Source: CAWATZ01 sp963784995 (GTDB taxonomy: Bacteria; Planctomycetota; Planctomycetia; Gemmatales; Gemmataceae). From it: 64,000 nt of DNA. Position 1 is the first letter of the stretch, and each line of letters opens with the position of its first letter. The position numbers and the translations under genes were made by a program. The stretch spans positions 186,001 through 250,000 of the forward strand of contig CAWATZ010000012.1 of NCBI GenBank assembly GCA_963784995.1, written 5' to 3'. Shown piece after piece: positions 1 through 8,324 of this stretch. The notes under the pieces are model-generated. The model ran no database searches. It was given only the letters and a program-made list of their open reading frames with translations, and was not told the origin of the DNA.

Positions 1-1233
1 CTGCCGCTGGTGGTCGTCGCCGTTCTGCTGGCCGGCCGGGCTGTGGCTCGGTCCCTGAAGCAATTCCGCGAGGACTGGGACACCCGTCTGGAGGTGGGCA
101 GCCTGCTCGGCCTGGTGTCGCTGGTGCCGCTGCTGTGCTACTCGGCCATGGCCAGCGTGCCGGATCCTCCGTACGTCAAGGCCGCGAGAGAGAAAGTCGC
201 GGCGGCTCCGGACAATCTGCTGCTCCAGATTCAGTTAGAACAGGTCGAGGCGTCTCGAGAGAACCAGGCAAACTGGGACTCCGGACGGATGCTGATGACT
301 GCCCTGCTGGTGGTCAGCGTGGCCGGGGCCCTGCTGGTCCTGGCGCCGCGGATCATCCGGCTGGTAACGATCAGTCTGCTGATCGTGATCCACTTCGGCG
401 GCATCCTGGACGCGGTGGTCAGCGTCGATCCGCCCGGCCAGTCCGCTCCCTGGTTGGCCACCCGGGCCTGGGTCAACTTTTATCGGCCCTACCTGGGCTT
501 CATGTATCTCAACAACGCCTACCACTTCTATTCGCCCGAACCTGGTCCGCCCACGCTGATCTGGAGTTACGTGGTCTACACGGACGGCGAAAACTACCGC
601 GGCCGCTGGATCAAGATGCCCGACAAGGAGACCAGCCCGGTGCCGCTGCACCATCAGCGGGGGCTGTCCCTGGCCGAGGGCATCAATCAGCTGGCGCCGG
701 TCGTCTCCGACGCGGACGAGCGCTTCAAGCGGCGCAACACCGTCGTCGCCCCCAGGGGCTTCGAGGCCGGGAACGTCGCCTGGAATGCTCAACTGCTCCG
801 CGAGCCTGGCCTCATTCCGTATCACCCCAATTCCTTGCCCACGCAGCAATGTGTCGAGCCCAGCCCCTACTCCAAGGAGATCACCCGGGCGTTTGCCCGG
901 CACCTGGCCCGGGTTTACCCCACCCTGAAAGACCATCCCGAGTACAAGTTTCACAGCGTCAAGATTTATCGAGTCCGCCACGAGTGCCTGACTCAGGCCG
1001 AGATGGCCCAGGGCTTCAGTCCGCTGGACAAGACCCTGTACTTCGCCTACTACCAGGGAGAGTTTGACGTCGAGGGAAACTTGAAAAAGGAAAAAGATCC
1101 GTGCCTGTACTGGTTGATCCCCATCGTGCGCGATTACCAGACCGATCCGGAAACCAAACTGTATCTGCCGCCGACGGACCCCAACGATGGGCTGTACGAC
1201 TTCCTGCAAAAGCACGCGGAAATGAGACCCTGA
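1..1233 (+). CDS. Membrane protein of unknown function, 5'-truncated by window edge
   Basis: The frame is open from the first base, so the gene starts upstream; 410 codons are visible up to TGA. The N-terminal part has hydrophobic segments near the start, at about residues 36-51 and at 97-140, followed by a soluble domain of about 260 residues rich in Tyr, Trp and Pro. I recognise no catalytic motif. It ends 24 bases before an HTTM-type membrane protein on the same strand, so the two are probably co-transcribed; such pairing suggests they act together at the membrane (inference). Function is unknown. Confidence 0.8.
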   Translation: MPLVVVAVLLAGRAVARSLKQFREDWDTRLEVGSLLGLVSLVPLLCYSAMASVPDPPYVKAAREKVAAAPDNLLLQIQLEQVEASRENQANWDSGRMLMTALLVVSVAGALLVLAPRIIRLVTISLLIVIHFGGILDAVVSVDPPGQSAPWLATRAWVNFYRPYLGFMYLNNAYHFYSPEPGPPTLIWSYVVYTDGENYRGRWIKMPDKETSPVPLHHQRGLSLAEGINQLAPVVSDADERFKRRNTVVAPRGFEAGNVAWNAQLLREPGLIPYHPNSLPTQQCVEPSPYSKEITRAFARHLARVYPTLKDHPEYKFHSVKIYRVRHECLTQAEMAQGFSPLDKTLYFAYYQGEFDVEGNLKKEKDPCLYWLIPIVRDYQTDPETKLYLPPTDPNDGLYDFLQKHAEMRP

Positions 1234-1257
1234 GGGCCTTGCTGGAGCTTGCCTGCA

Positions 1258-2454
1258 ATGAAATCACGCACCGTGGAACGCAAGCCGAGTGGGACGGCCC
1301 TCCCGACCCGTCCGGGCGGCTCAGGAGAGCCGGCCCACCCCGCGGACGGCCCCGGATCGTCCCTGATCGGCTTCTTCCAGAGCTGGGGCCGCTTCTGGTT
1401 CAGCCCGGCCGACCCGATTGTCCTGGGCTTTATCCGGATCGTGGGGGGCATCCTGATCCTCTACGTCCACCTCTGCTACTCCTTTGACTTGATGTCCTAC
1501 GTCGGCGGCGAGCGGGCCTGGGTTGATCGGCCGCTGGCCGGGTATCTCCGCAAGGGGATCTCGATCCGGGTCGCCGGCGACGACTTCCTTACCCCCGTCA
1601 AGCTGGTGGCCAACGGCTCCCATGCCTGGTCGATCTTCTACCACGTCAGCGATCCGTTCTGGATCTGGACACTGCACTTCACCTTCCTGGGGATCATCCT
1701 GCTGTTCACGCTGGGTCTGTGGACGCGGATGACCGCGGCCTTGACCTGGTTTGCCTGCCTGTCCTACATCCAGCGAGCGCCCATCCTGCTGTTCGGCATG
1801 GACACCATGATGTCCATCCTGATGTTTTACATGCTGATCGGCCCGGTCGGGGCGACCCTGTCGCTGGACCGCCTGATCGAGATCTGGCAGGCCCGCCGCC
1901 GCTTCGGTCCGAACTACCTGCCGCCGGTGCAGCCCTCCGTCTCGGCCAACGTCGCCCTGCGCGGCATGCAGATCCACTTCTGCCTCATTTACATCGCCTC
2001 CGGCACCTCCAAGCTGCTCGGCCCGCGCTGGTGGGCCGGCACCTCGCTCTGGTGGTGCTACTCCAACTACTCGTTCGCCCCGCTGAACGTGCCGCTGTAC
2101 TACGAGACCCTGGTTTACCTGTGCAAGCACCGCTGGTTGTGGGAACTGGTCATGAGCAGCGGCGTGGTCTTTACCCTGTTCATGGAGTGCAGTTTCATCT
2201 TCCTGGTCTGGCTGCCGCGCTGGCGCTGGCTGATGGTCAGCGGGGCGGTGCTGCTGCACACCGGCATCGGCCTGTTCATGGGACTGGTGACCTTCAGCCT
2301 GTTCATGCTCTGCCTGGTGGCGTCGTTCATTCCTCCCGAGGCGATCCATCAGCTGGTCCGGCAGCTCACCGAGGGAAACAAGCCCAAACAGGACGCGAAG
2401 GCTGGGACCGCCGCGGCCAAGGGCAAGCCCGCACTGGCCTTGACTCGAACGTGA
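1258..2454 (+). CDS. HTTM-domain (vitamin-K carboxylase-like) membrane protein
   Basis: A polytopic membrane protein of 398 residues. The stretch WFSPADPIVLGFIRIVGGIL followed by a first helix and an extracytoplasmic loop resembles the HTTM domain, which is related to the membrane part of vitamin-K-dependent gamma-carboxylase; HTTM proteins are common in planctomycetes. I count roughly seven or eight hydrophobic segments. The tail after about residue 375 is charged and Ala/Lys-rich. ATG at 1258 is preferred over TTG at 1249 because GGAG lies 10 bases upstream. Bacterial substrates of this family are mostly unknown, so no reaction is assigned. Confidence 0.85.
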   Translation: MKSRTVERKPSGTALPTRPGGSGEPAHPADGPGSSLIGFFQSWGRFWFSPADPIVLGFIRIVGGILILYVHLCYSFDLMSYVGGERAWVDRPLAGYLRKGISIRVAGDDFLTPVKLVANGSHAWSIFYHVSDPFWIWTLHFTFLGIILLFTLGLWTRMTAALTWFACLSYIQRAPILLFGMDTMMSILMFYMLIGPVGATLSLDRLIEIWQARRRFGPNYLPPVQPSVSANVALRGMQIHFCLIYIASGTSKLLGPRWWAGTSLWWCYSNYSFAPLNVPLYYETLVYLCKHRWLWELVMSSGVVFTLFMECSFIFLVWLPRWRWLMVSGAVLLHTGIGLFMGLVTFSLFMLCLVASFIPPEAIHQLVRQLTEGNKPKQDAKAGTAAAKGKPALALTRT

Positions 2455-2516
2455 GATCCGGGTAGGTGGGTGCTGATTCATCCAAAGAAGGGCGGGACTC
2501 TTTCTCCCCGCAACTG

Positions 2517-2601
2517 CCGAGCCGCGCACGCAGCGCAGCGGAGTAAGCGGCCCTGCGGACGCCCGGGCCGCTTACTCCGCTGCGCTGCGTGCGCGGCTCG
2601 G
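2517..2601. repeat. Palindrome family A, 36-bp perfect arms (copy A1)
   Basis: Arms 2517-2552 and 2566-2601 are exact reverse complements, separated by a 13-base loop. It is the only notable structure in the 346-base gap 2455-2800 between two same-strand genes. The core (GTAAGCGGCC and the GCAGCG-type part) is related to copy A2 at 34606-34685. As RNA it would be a very stable hairpin, possibly a terminator, although no T-run follows. Confidence 0.9.
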
Positions 2602-2800
2602 TGGCCATGCCAAAATCGAGGGGAGACCTGGGAGAAAGTGTCTCAAGTTTCCCGGCCAGTCTGGCCGATGATCTTGAACACGGTGAGTTTCGCCCTGGCG
2701 GCAGGGCGGCTTCAGGAACAGGTCCAGACGAGGCTGCACAGGTGACGCAACAGATCCAATGACCTTCGACCGGAGAGGTCGGAGACAGGTAACGGAAATC

Positions 2801-4372
2801 ATGCCCCGACTTCGTGGTAATCTCTGGCTGCGGCAACGTCTCAGGTCAGCCCTGGCACTGATCGGGGTGCTGCTGGCCATGCTCCGGACCCAGGCCGGGT
2901 TTGCCACGGACGTTCACTACTTGAAGTGCAACGCCTTCATGGTTCCCTTTAACGTCAGTCCCGCCCAGCAGGCGCAGATCCGACAGATCCTTCTCTACGT
3001 TTCGGACAACCGGGGCAAGGACTACAAGCCCGCTGGCTATGCCAGGCCCTCGGACAAGTCGTTTCAGTTCACCGCTCCCGCCCAGGGCGAATACTGGTTC
3101 GTGGTCCAGGCCGAGTATCTGAACAACCAGCGCGTTCCAGTCGATCCGCACGCGGTCCAGCCGGGACTGAAGGTGTTCGTCGATTGGACTCTGCCCGTGG
3201 TGTCTCTGGCCCAGGTGACGCCGCGGGATGGAGGCACCGTTGCCGTCGAATGGACCATCACGGACGACAACCCCGACTACCTGAGTTTACGGCTCGACTA
3301 TCGGCCGACGACTGGCGGCGCCTGGATTCCCTTGAGCATCCCTCCGGTGCAGCTGGGACGTTACGGCCAGTTCTCGTGGACCCCGGTGAACGCGGCCCAG
3401 TACGACGTTCGCCTGTACGTCACCGACCGGGCCGGGAACGCCGCGGAGAGGAGCATCCGCGTGACGCCGGGACTGGCTCAGGTCTCGGCTTCGCCTCCGC
3501 CGCAGCAACCGAACCCGGGTCAGAATCGCGTGACGATGGTGAGTTCGCGCACTCTGAAATTAAGTTACAGCCTGGAAGACGTGGGCAAGTCGAATGTGAA
3601 ATCGATCCAGGTGTGGGCAACGCAGGATGGGACGAACTGGGATAGCAAACCCCTGAAAGAGGAAGCGCCAAACGGCACAGGTTCGATTGAGGTCACAGTG
3701 AAAGATGACGGCCGCTGGGGGTTCAAGCTCCTGGCCAGGAGTGGTGTCGATCGCGGGGAGCCCCCTCCGGTGCGAGGGACACAGCCCGATTTTTGGGTCC
3801 AGGTGGACACGGCGAGACCAAAGGTCACCATTCAGGGCGTCGATGTGACCGGCGGACCGCAGAACGGTCAAATGACGATTCGCTGGACGGTGGAAGATCC
3901 ACATCTGGCGGAACGGCCGATCTCCATCTGGTACTCGGCCGACGGCCAGCAATGGACGCCGATGGCCAACGGACTGGCCAACGATGGCCACTGGGTATGG
4001 AGCATTCCGCCCGATTTGCCGCACCATTCGTACTATGTCCGGGTTGATGCGGTCGATCAGGCAGGGAACATTGGCTCAGCGCAGACTCCGACGCCCAAAG
4101 TCACGGACCTGTCGATCCCGAAAGTCCGGTTCAAGGGCGTCGATGGCGTGAGCCCCGTGGCTCCCGTCGCTCCGGGCATGTCGTCCAATCTTCCCGAGCA
4201 GTCGGGAATCGTTCCGGTGACGGCGATTGAACCGGCCCCGGCCTCGCCACCGGAGAAGCCGATTCCACCTCCCGGTCAGACCGCAACCCTGCCCGCACAA
4301 CCCGTATACTCGCCCGCTCCGATCAACCCGAGTGTGCAGGCCCCAGTGCCACCAACCCAGCCGGTCCACTGA
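2801..4372 (+). CDS. Secreted protein with Ig/fibronectin-like modules and Pro-rich tail
   Basis: With ATG at 2801 the product is 523 residues and begins with a basic N-terminus and hydrophobic core ending near AGFA, a good signal peptide. An upstream in-frame ATG at 2759 would add 14 residues before it. The mature part contains repeated beta-sandwich-like units with recurrent patterns such as AQYDVRLYVTDRAGN and YYVRVDAVDQAGN, typical of Ig-like/FN3-type modules. The last ~60 residues are Pro/Ala-rich and of low complexity. Likely an extracytoplasmic structural or binding protein. No enzyme motif seen. It precedes holA by 51 bases. Confidence 0.8.
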   Translation: MPRLRGNLWLRQRLRSALALIGVLLAMLRTQAGFATDVHYLKCNAFMVPFNVSPAQQAQIRQILLYVSDNRGKDYKPAGYARPSDKSFQFTAPAQGEYWFVVQAEYLNNQRVPVDPHAVQPGLKVFVDWTLPVVSLAQVTPRDGGTVAVEWTITDDNPDYLSLRLDYRPTTGGAWIPLSIPPVQLGRYGQFSWTPVNAAQYDVRLYVTDRAGNAAERSIRVTPGLAQVSASPPPQQPNPGQNRVTMVSSRTLKLSYSLEDVGKSNVKSIQVWATQDGTNWDSKPLKEEAPNGTGSIEVTVKDDGRWGFKLLARSGVDRGEPPPVRGTQPDFWVQVDTARPKVTIQGVDVTGGPQNGQMTIRWTVEDPHLAERPISIWYSADGQQWTPMANGLANDGHWVWSIPPDLPHHSYYVRVDAVDQAGNIGSAQTPTPKVTDLSIPKVRFKGVDGVSPVAPVAPGMSSNLPEQSGIVPVTAIEPAPASPPEKPIPPPGQTATLPAQPVYSPAPINPSVQAPVPPTQPVH

Positions 4373-4423
4373 GCCCGCTTTCCGCATACAATACCCCCGG
4401 ACGATCACCCACGGGGTTGCCTC

Positions 4424-5440
4424 ATGGATAGCTTCACCTTCCTCGCCAGCGTCAAGCGGCAGAAACCGCAGCCGGTCTACGTCTTGCACGGTGAGGAACC
4501 GTTCCTCAAGCGTCAGGTCCTGACCGCCCTCAAGACCCTGGTGCTGGGGCCCGAGCCGGACAGCCTGGCCCTCTCGACCTATCCCGGCGATGACGTGAGC
4601 TTTGCCAGGGTCCGCAACGACCTGACCACGGTGCCGTTCCTCAGTCCGTTCCGGATGGTCGTGATCGAGGACGCGGACCCGTTTGTCACGGAGGAACGCA
4701 AGAAGCTGGAGAAATACGTCGCCGAGCCATCGCCGACGGGAGTGCTGGTGCTGGACGTCAAGAGCTGGACCTCCACGACCAACCTGGCCAAGATGCTGGA
4801 CGGCTCAACGATCACGTGCAACGTGCTGCCCATCGGCAAGCTGCCGGAGTGGTGCCGGAACTGGTGCAGGAACCAGTACGGCAAGCAGGTCGATCCGAAG
4901 GCAGCCCACCTGCTGGTGGACCTGGTCGGAGCCGACATGGGCCTGCTCGACCAGGAGCTGAACAAGCTGTCGCTCTACGTCGGCGACGCGGAGACGATCA
5001 AGAACGCCGACGTGGATCGGCTGGTCGGCAACAGCCGGGAACAGAACACCTTCCAGATCTTCGACCTGATCGGCGCGGGCAAGCCAGCCGCCGCGCTGGC
5101 TTATCTGGATCACCTGTTCGCCCAAGGCGAGGAGGCAATGAAGCTGCTGGGGGCGTTCTCGTTCCAGCTGCGCCGGCTGGCGATGGTCCATCGCCTGACC
5201 CAGCAAGGAATGGGAGTCAGGCAGGCGATGGACCTGGCCAAGGTCCCCAACTTCCAGGTCGCCCGAAGCGGGGTCGAGCAGCAAATGCGGCACCTGGGCC
5301 GACGCCGGCTGGATCGGCTCTACGACTGGCTGATCCAGACGGACCTGGGACTGAAGGGGGGCAGCACGCTGCCGCCGCGGACGCTGCTGGAGCGGCTGGT
5401 GTTGTGGCTGGCCCGGCCGACGACTGTAAGGCGGGGATAG
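4424..5440 (+). CDS. holA: DNA polymerase III subunit delta
   Basis: A 338-residue product of the expected HolA length. The N-terminal domain has the typical beginning PVYVLHGEEPFLKRQ (about residues 17-31), the conserved LSPFRMVVIEDAD segment and the VLVLDVKSW strand. The central part carries the clamp-loader delta features (GADMGLLDQELNKL; FDLIGAGKPAAALAYLDHLF), and the helical collar domain follows. Delta opens the beta clamp and loads it at primer-template junctions as part of the gamma/tau complex in the cytoplasm. ATG 4424 matches the family start. The gene stands alone between a secreted protein and pdxA. Confidence 0.95.
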   Translation: MDSFTFLASVKRQKPQPVYVLHGEEPFLKRQVLTALKTLVLGPEPDSLALSTYPGDDVSFARVRNDLTTVPFLSPFRMVVIEDADPFVTEERKKLEKYVAEPSPTGVLVLDVKSWTSTTNLAKMLDGSTITCNVLPIGKLPEWCRNWCRNQYGKQVDPKAAHLLVDLVGADMGLLDQELNKLSLYVGDAETIKNADVDRLVGNSREQNTFQIFDLIGAGKPAAALAYLDHLFAQGEEAMKLLGAFSFQLRRLAMVHRLTQQGMGVRQAMDLAKVPNFQVARSGVEQQMRHLGRRRLDRLYDWLIQTDLGLKGGSTLPPRTLLERLVLWLARPTTVRRG

Positions 5441-5492
5441 AATAGGAACAAATGGCCTGGGGCTCCGTCCCTACGTCCCCGTGGGTGCCCGT

Positions 5493-5528
5493 CGTTTCCG
5501 TGGGTGCGCTGCGCGACCCACGGAAACG
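5493..5528. repeat. Palindrome family J between holA and pdxA
   Basis: Arms 5493-5505 and 5516-5528 (CGTTTCCGTGGGT and its complement) are perfect over 13 bp with a 10-base loop containing GCGCTGCGC. Surrounding bases repeat GTGGGTGCCC/GGCCCACCC, so the fold may extend. It lies in the 141-base gap between two same-strand genes and could act as a terminator for holA or as an interspersed repeat. Confidence 0.8.
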
Positions 5529-5581
5529 GCCCACCCGCAGGTCATTCGTTTCCTGAGCCGCAATCAACAAGAAAAGGCGCC

Positions 5582-6601
5582 ATGACCTCCTCTGCTTTGC
5601 CTCGCTTGCTTTTCACCCTCGGCGACGTGGCCGGCATCGGTCCCGAGATTGTCGCCCGTGCCTGGCCCGCCCTGCTGTCCCTGTGCCGCCCGGTCGTGGT
5701 CGGCGATCCCCTCTGGCTGGAGCAGGCCCTGAGGCAAATCGGTTCCAGCGCCTCCGTGGAAGTCCTCGCTCACCCCGCCCAGGCCAATCCTCGGCCCGAG
5801 GTGATCCTCTGCATTCCGGCCAGCGAGCAGGACTTGCGCTCGGTGATCCCAGGCCGGGTCAGTGCCGCGGCGGGCCGGGCCGCATACGACTTCCTCTGCC
5901 GGGCGATTGACTTGACCCTGGAAAGGGCGGCGGATGGGATTGTCACGGCCCCGCTGCACAAGGAGGGTTTGCACGCGGCCGGCCTGCCCTACCCCGGCCA
6001 TACCGAGATCCTGGCCGAGCGCACCGGGGTCAAGCAGTTCGCGATGGTCCTGGCCGTGCCGGGCCTCGCCGTGGCCCACGTCACCTTGCATATGGCGCTG
6101 CGCGACGTGTTCCGCCATCTGAGCCAGGAGGGCATCCGCGAAAAAGCCCATTTGCTGCACGATCTGCTGTGGCGACTCCTCGAACGGGAGCCGCGCCTGG
6201 CGGTGGCCGCCCTCAATCCGCACGCCAGTGACGGCGGCCTGTTCGGCGACGAGGAGGCGACTCTGATCGCCCCCGCCGTGGAACAGGCCCGGGCCGATGG
6301 TTTGGACGTGAAGGGCCCGATCCCCTGCGATACGCTGTTCGTGCGGGCCCGGCGAGGCGAGTTTGACGGCGTCGTGGCGATGTATCACGACCAGGGACAC
6401 ATCGCCCTGAAACTGCTGGGCGTTGACCAGGCGGTGAACATCAGCGTCGGTCTGCCGATCGTGCGGACCAGCGTGGCGCATGGGACTGCCTACGACATTG
6501 CCGGCCAGGGCAAGGCCGACGAGCGCAGCTTGATCGAGGCGGCCCGGGTTGCGGCCCGGCTAGCACTCACTTCGACTCGGGGCCGATCTCCTTCGCCTTG
6601 A
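5582..6601 (+). CDS. pdxA: 4-hydroxythreonine-4-phosphate dehydrogenase
   Basis: PdxA oxidises 4-phospho-hydroxy-L-threonine with NAD in the DXP-dependent pathway to pyridoxal phosphate; PdxJ then uses the product. The 339-residue product shows LFTLGDVAGIGPEI at the N-terminus, VTAPLHKEGL, the metal-site GHTEIL, LNPHASDGGLFGDEE, AMYHDQGHIALKLLG and SVAHGTAYDIAGQG; the three metal-binding His positions are all present. ATG 5582 is preferred over an upstream in-frame start at 5504 because it fits the family N-terminus and has an AAAAGG-type ribosome site. The 3' end overlaps the convergent asparaginase gene by 35 bases. Confidence 0.95.
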   Translation: MTSSALPRLLFTLGDVAGIGPEIVARAWPALLSLCRPVVVGDPLWLEQALRQIGSSASVEVLAHPAQANPRPEVILCIPASEQDLRSVIPGRVSAAAGRAAYDFLCRAIDLTLERAADGIVTAPLHKEGLHAAGLPYPGHTEILAERTGVKQFAMVLAVPGLAVAHVTLHMALRDVFRHLSQEGIREKAHLLHDLLWRLLEREPRLAVAALNPHASDGGLFGDEEATLIAPAVEQARADGLDVKGPIPCDTLFVRARRGEFDGVVAMYHDQGHIALKLLGVDQAVNISVGLPIVRTSVAHGTAYDIAGQGKADERSLIEAARVAARLALTSTRGRSPSP

Positions 6602-7469
6602 GCAGCTCGATCGTGTCGCCCCGACCCACCGCGTACTCGAACTTGCTCCCCACCGTACACGCCGCTCCGACCCGGCCGCGCACGTCCAGCGCCAGGAAAC
6701 AGACCTGGGCTGGATGCACGCCCCGGCGCACCGCGGTCGCATTGACCCGGCGGACCGCGATCTCGCACGCCTCCTGCGGCGTCTTGCCGGCACGCATCGC
6801 CTCGACAATCGTCAGGCTGCCGCCGATGCGGATGATCTCCTCGCCGACCCCCGTGCCGCCCGCGGCCCCGGCGCTGTTGTCCACGTAGAGCCCGTGGCCG
6901 ATCAGCGGCGAATCACCCACCCGGCCCGACATCTTCAGCGCCAGACCCGAGGTGGTGCAGACTCCGCCGAGGGTGCCCACCTTGTCCAGGGCCAGCACAG
7001 TGACTGTGTCGTGGTCCTCGGGGGCTTGTTCCTCGGGAGCATTGGGCCGCTTTTTCTTTTCCTGCCGCTTCTCCCACTCGGCGACGCTTTCGGGCGTGTT
7101 CAGCGTCTGCAGCGGAAAGCCCTCCTGAATGGCGAACTGCTGGGCCCCCTGGCCGACCAGCAGCAGGTGCGGCGTCTTCTCCATCACCCGGCGGGCGACG
7201 GCGGCGGCGTGCCGGACGTTCTCCAGGGCCGCGACCCCGCCACAGGACAGCGTCTTGCCATCCATGACGCAGGCGTCGAGCGTCACCTTGCCGATGGCGT
7301 CGGCGATGCCGCCGTAGCCGACCGAATGGACCTTGGGGTCGTCCTCCACGGCCTGGGCCCCCTCGATGGCCGCGTCCAGGGCCGGCTTGCCCGCCTGCAA
7401 CAGAGGCAAGGCCGTCTTCACTGCCGTCCGGCCGAACGGCCAGGTCGCAATCACCACCACGTCCGCCAT
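6567..7469 (-). CDS. N4-(beta-N-acetylglucosaminyl)-L-asparaginase (asparaginase family 2)
   Basis: A 300-residue Ntn-hydrolase of the glycosylasparaginase type. The family self-cleaves before a Thr that becomes the nucleophile; here the site is HDTVTVLALD with Thr155. Other family segments are ALDAAIEGAQAVEDDP, VGYGGIADA, MDGKTLSCGGVAAL, SGRVGDSPLIGHGLYVDN and GGTGVGE. No signal peptide is evident. The reaction hydrolyses GlcNAc-asparagine to aspartate plus the glycosylamine. A Glu/Lys-rich linker (about 131-153) precedes the cleavage site. The reading frame is open far upstream, but homology starts at ATG 7469. Convergent 35-base overlap with pdxA. Confidence 0.9.
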   Translation of the reverse strand: MADVVVIATWPFGRTAVKTALPLLQAGKPALDAAIEGAQAVEDDPKVHSVGYGGIADAIGKVTLDACVMDGKTLSCGGVAALENVRHAAAVARRVMEKTPHLLLVGQGAQQFAIQEGFPLQTLNTPESVAEWEKRQEKKKRPNAPEEQAPEDHDTVTVLALDKVGTLGGVCTTSGLALKMSGRVGDSPLIGHGLYVDNSAGAAGGTGVGEEIIRIGGSLTIVEAMRAGKTPQEACEIAVRRVNATAVRRGVHPAQVCFLALDVRGRVGAACTVGSKFEYAVGRGDTIELLKAKEIGPESK

Positions 7470-7691
7470 CCCGACATTCCTCCCGATCAGGGCACCGGCG
7501 GGCTTACGCCGCTTGCCGTCTCGTTGCCAGCCGCGCCGGCTTCGGAGAAACCGGCACCAGATTACAGAGTACCCGGCTGATCCGTGCGGAGCCACACTAA
7601 AATACGGAATGGCATCCCCCTGGCCCTGGCTGAGTCGGGGATTGCCTGTCACGTATTCCGGCGAACGGTGGATGTAGTGATGGAGGGACGT

Positions 7692-8324
7692 ATGCCAGAC
7701 GTGAAACCGGACTCGGCCGAGACCTGTGCCTTGCTCGAAGCGATTCGCGGCGGCGACGCCCAGGCCCTGGAACGCCTGCTGGGCCGGCACCGGACGGAAC
7801 TCCGCGCCTTCATCGAGAACCACTTCGACGCCCGGCTCCGAGCCCGCCTGGACCCGTCCGACGTGGTGCAGGAAACGCAGCTGGAGGTGGTCCGGCGGAT
7901 CGATGACTTTCTGGCCCAGGGGCCGATGCCGTTTCGTCTCTGGCTGCGTAAGAAGGCGTTCGAGCGGTTGCTCAACCTGCGTCGCGATCACCTGACCCGG
8001 ATACGGCGGTCGGTGGCCCGGGAAGAGGCGCTGCCGGACCGCTCCTCGCTGCTGCTGGCACGTCCGCTCCTGGCACGCGGCCCCTCGCCCAGCCAGCAAG
8101 TGCAGGACCGCGAGCTGGCCGACCGCGTCAGCCGGGCCGTGGCCCGGCTCGCCGACAACGACCGGGAAATCCTGCTGCTGCGGCACGCCGAGGACCTGCC
8201 CTTCGAGGAGATCGCTTGCCTGCTGGACATCGAGCCGGCCGCGGCCCGCAAGCGGTTTGGCCGGGCCCTGATCCGTCTGCAAAAGGTCTTGCGGGACGAA
8301 GGTTTACTGGAGCCCCTGCCATGA
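7692..8324 (+). CDS. ECF-type RNA polymerase sigma factor (first sigma/kinase pair)
   Basis: A 210-residue sigma-70 family protein: region 2 with RLDPSDVVQETQLEVVRRID, a linker of about 60 residues, and region 4 with DREILLLRHAEDLPFEEIACLLDIEP, a helix-turn-helix that would read the -35 element. This fits the planctomycete ECF groups encoded next to kinases. ATG 7692 has GGAGGG four bases upstream; earlier in-frame starts lack such a site. Its stop overlaps the kinase start as ATGA, so translation is coupled, and the kinase probably controls this sigma factor (inference from context). Confidence 0.9.
   Translation: MPDVKPDSAETCALLEAIRGGDAQALERLLGRHRTELRAFIENHFDARLRARLDPSDVVQETQLEVVRRIDDFLAQGPMPFRLWLRKKAFERLLNLRRDHLTRIRRSVAREEALPDRSSLLLARPLLARGPSPSQQVQDRELADRVSRAVARLADNDREILLLRHAEDLPFEEIACLLDIEPAAARKRFGRALIRLQKVLRDEGLLEPLP

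Noticed and set aside
7470..8282. N-terminal extension of the asparaginase frame
   Set aside because: Antisense to the sigma factor; family homology begins at the ATG at 7469.
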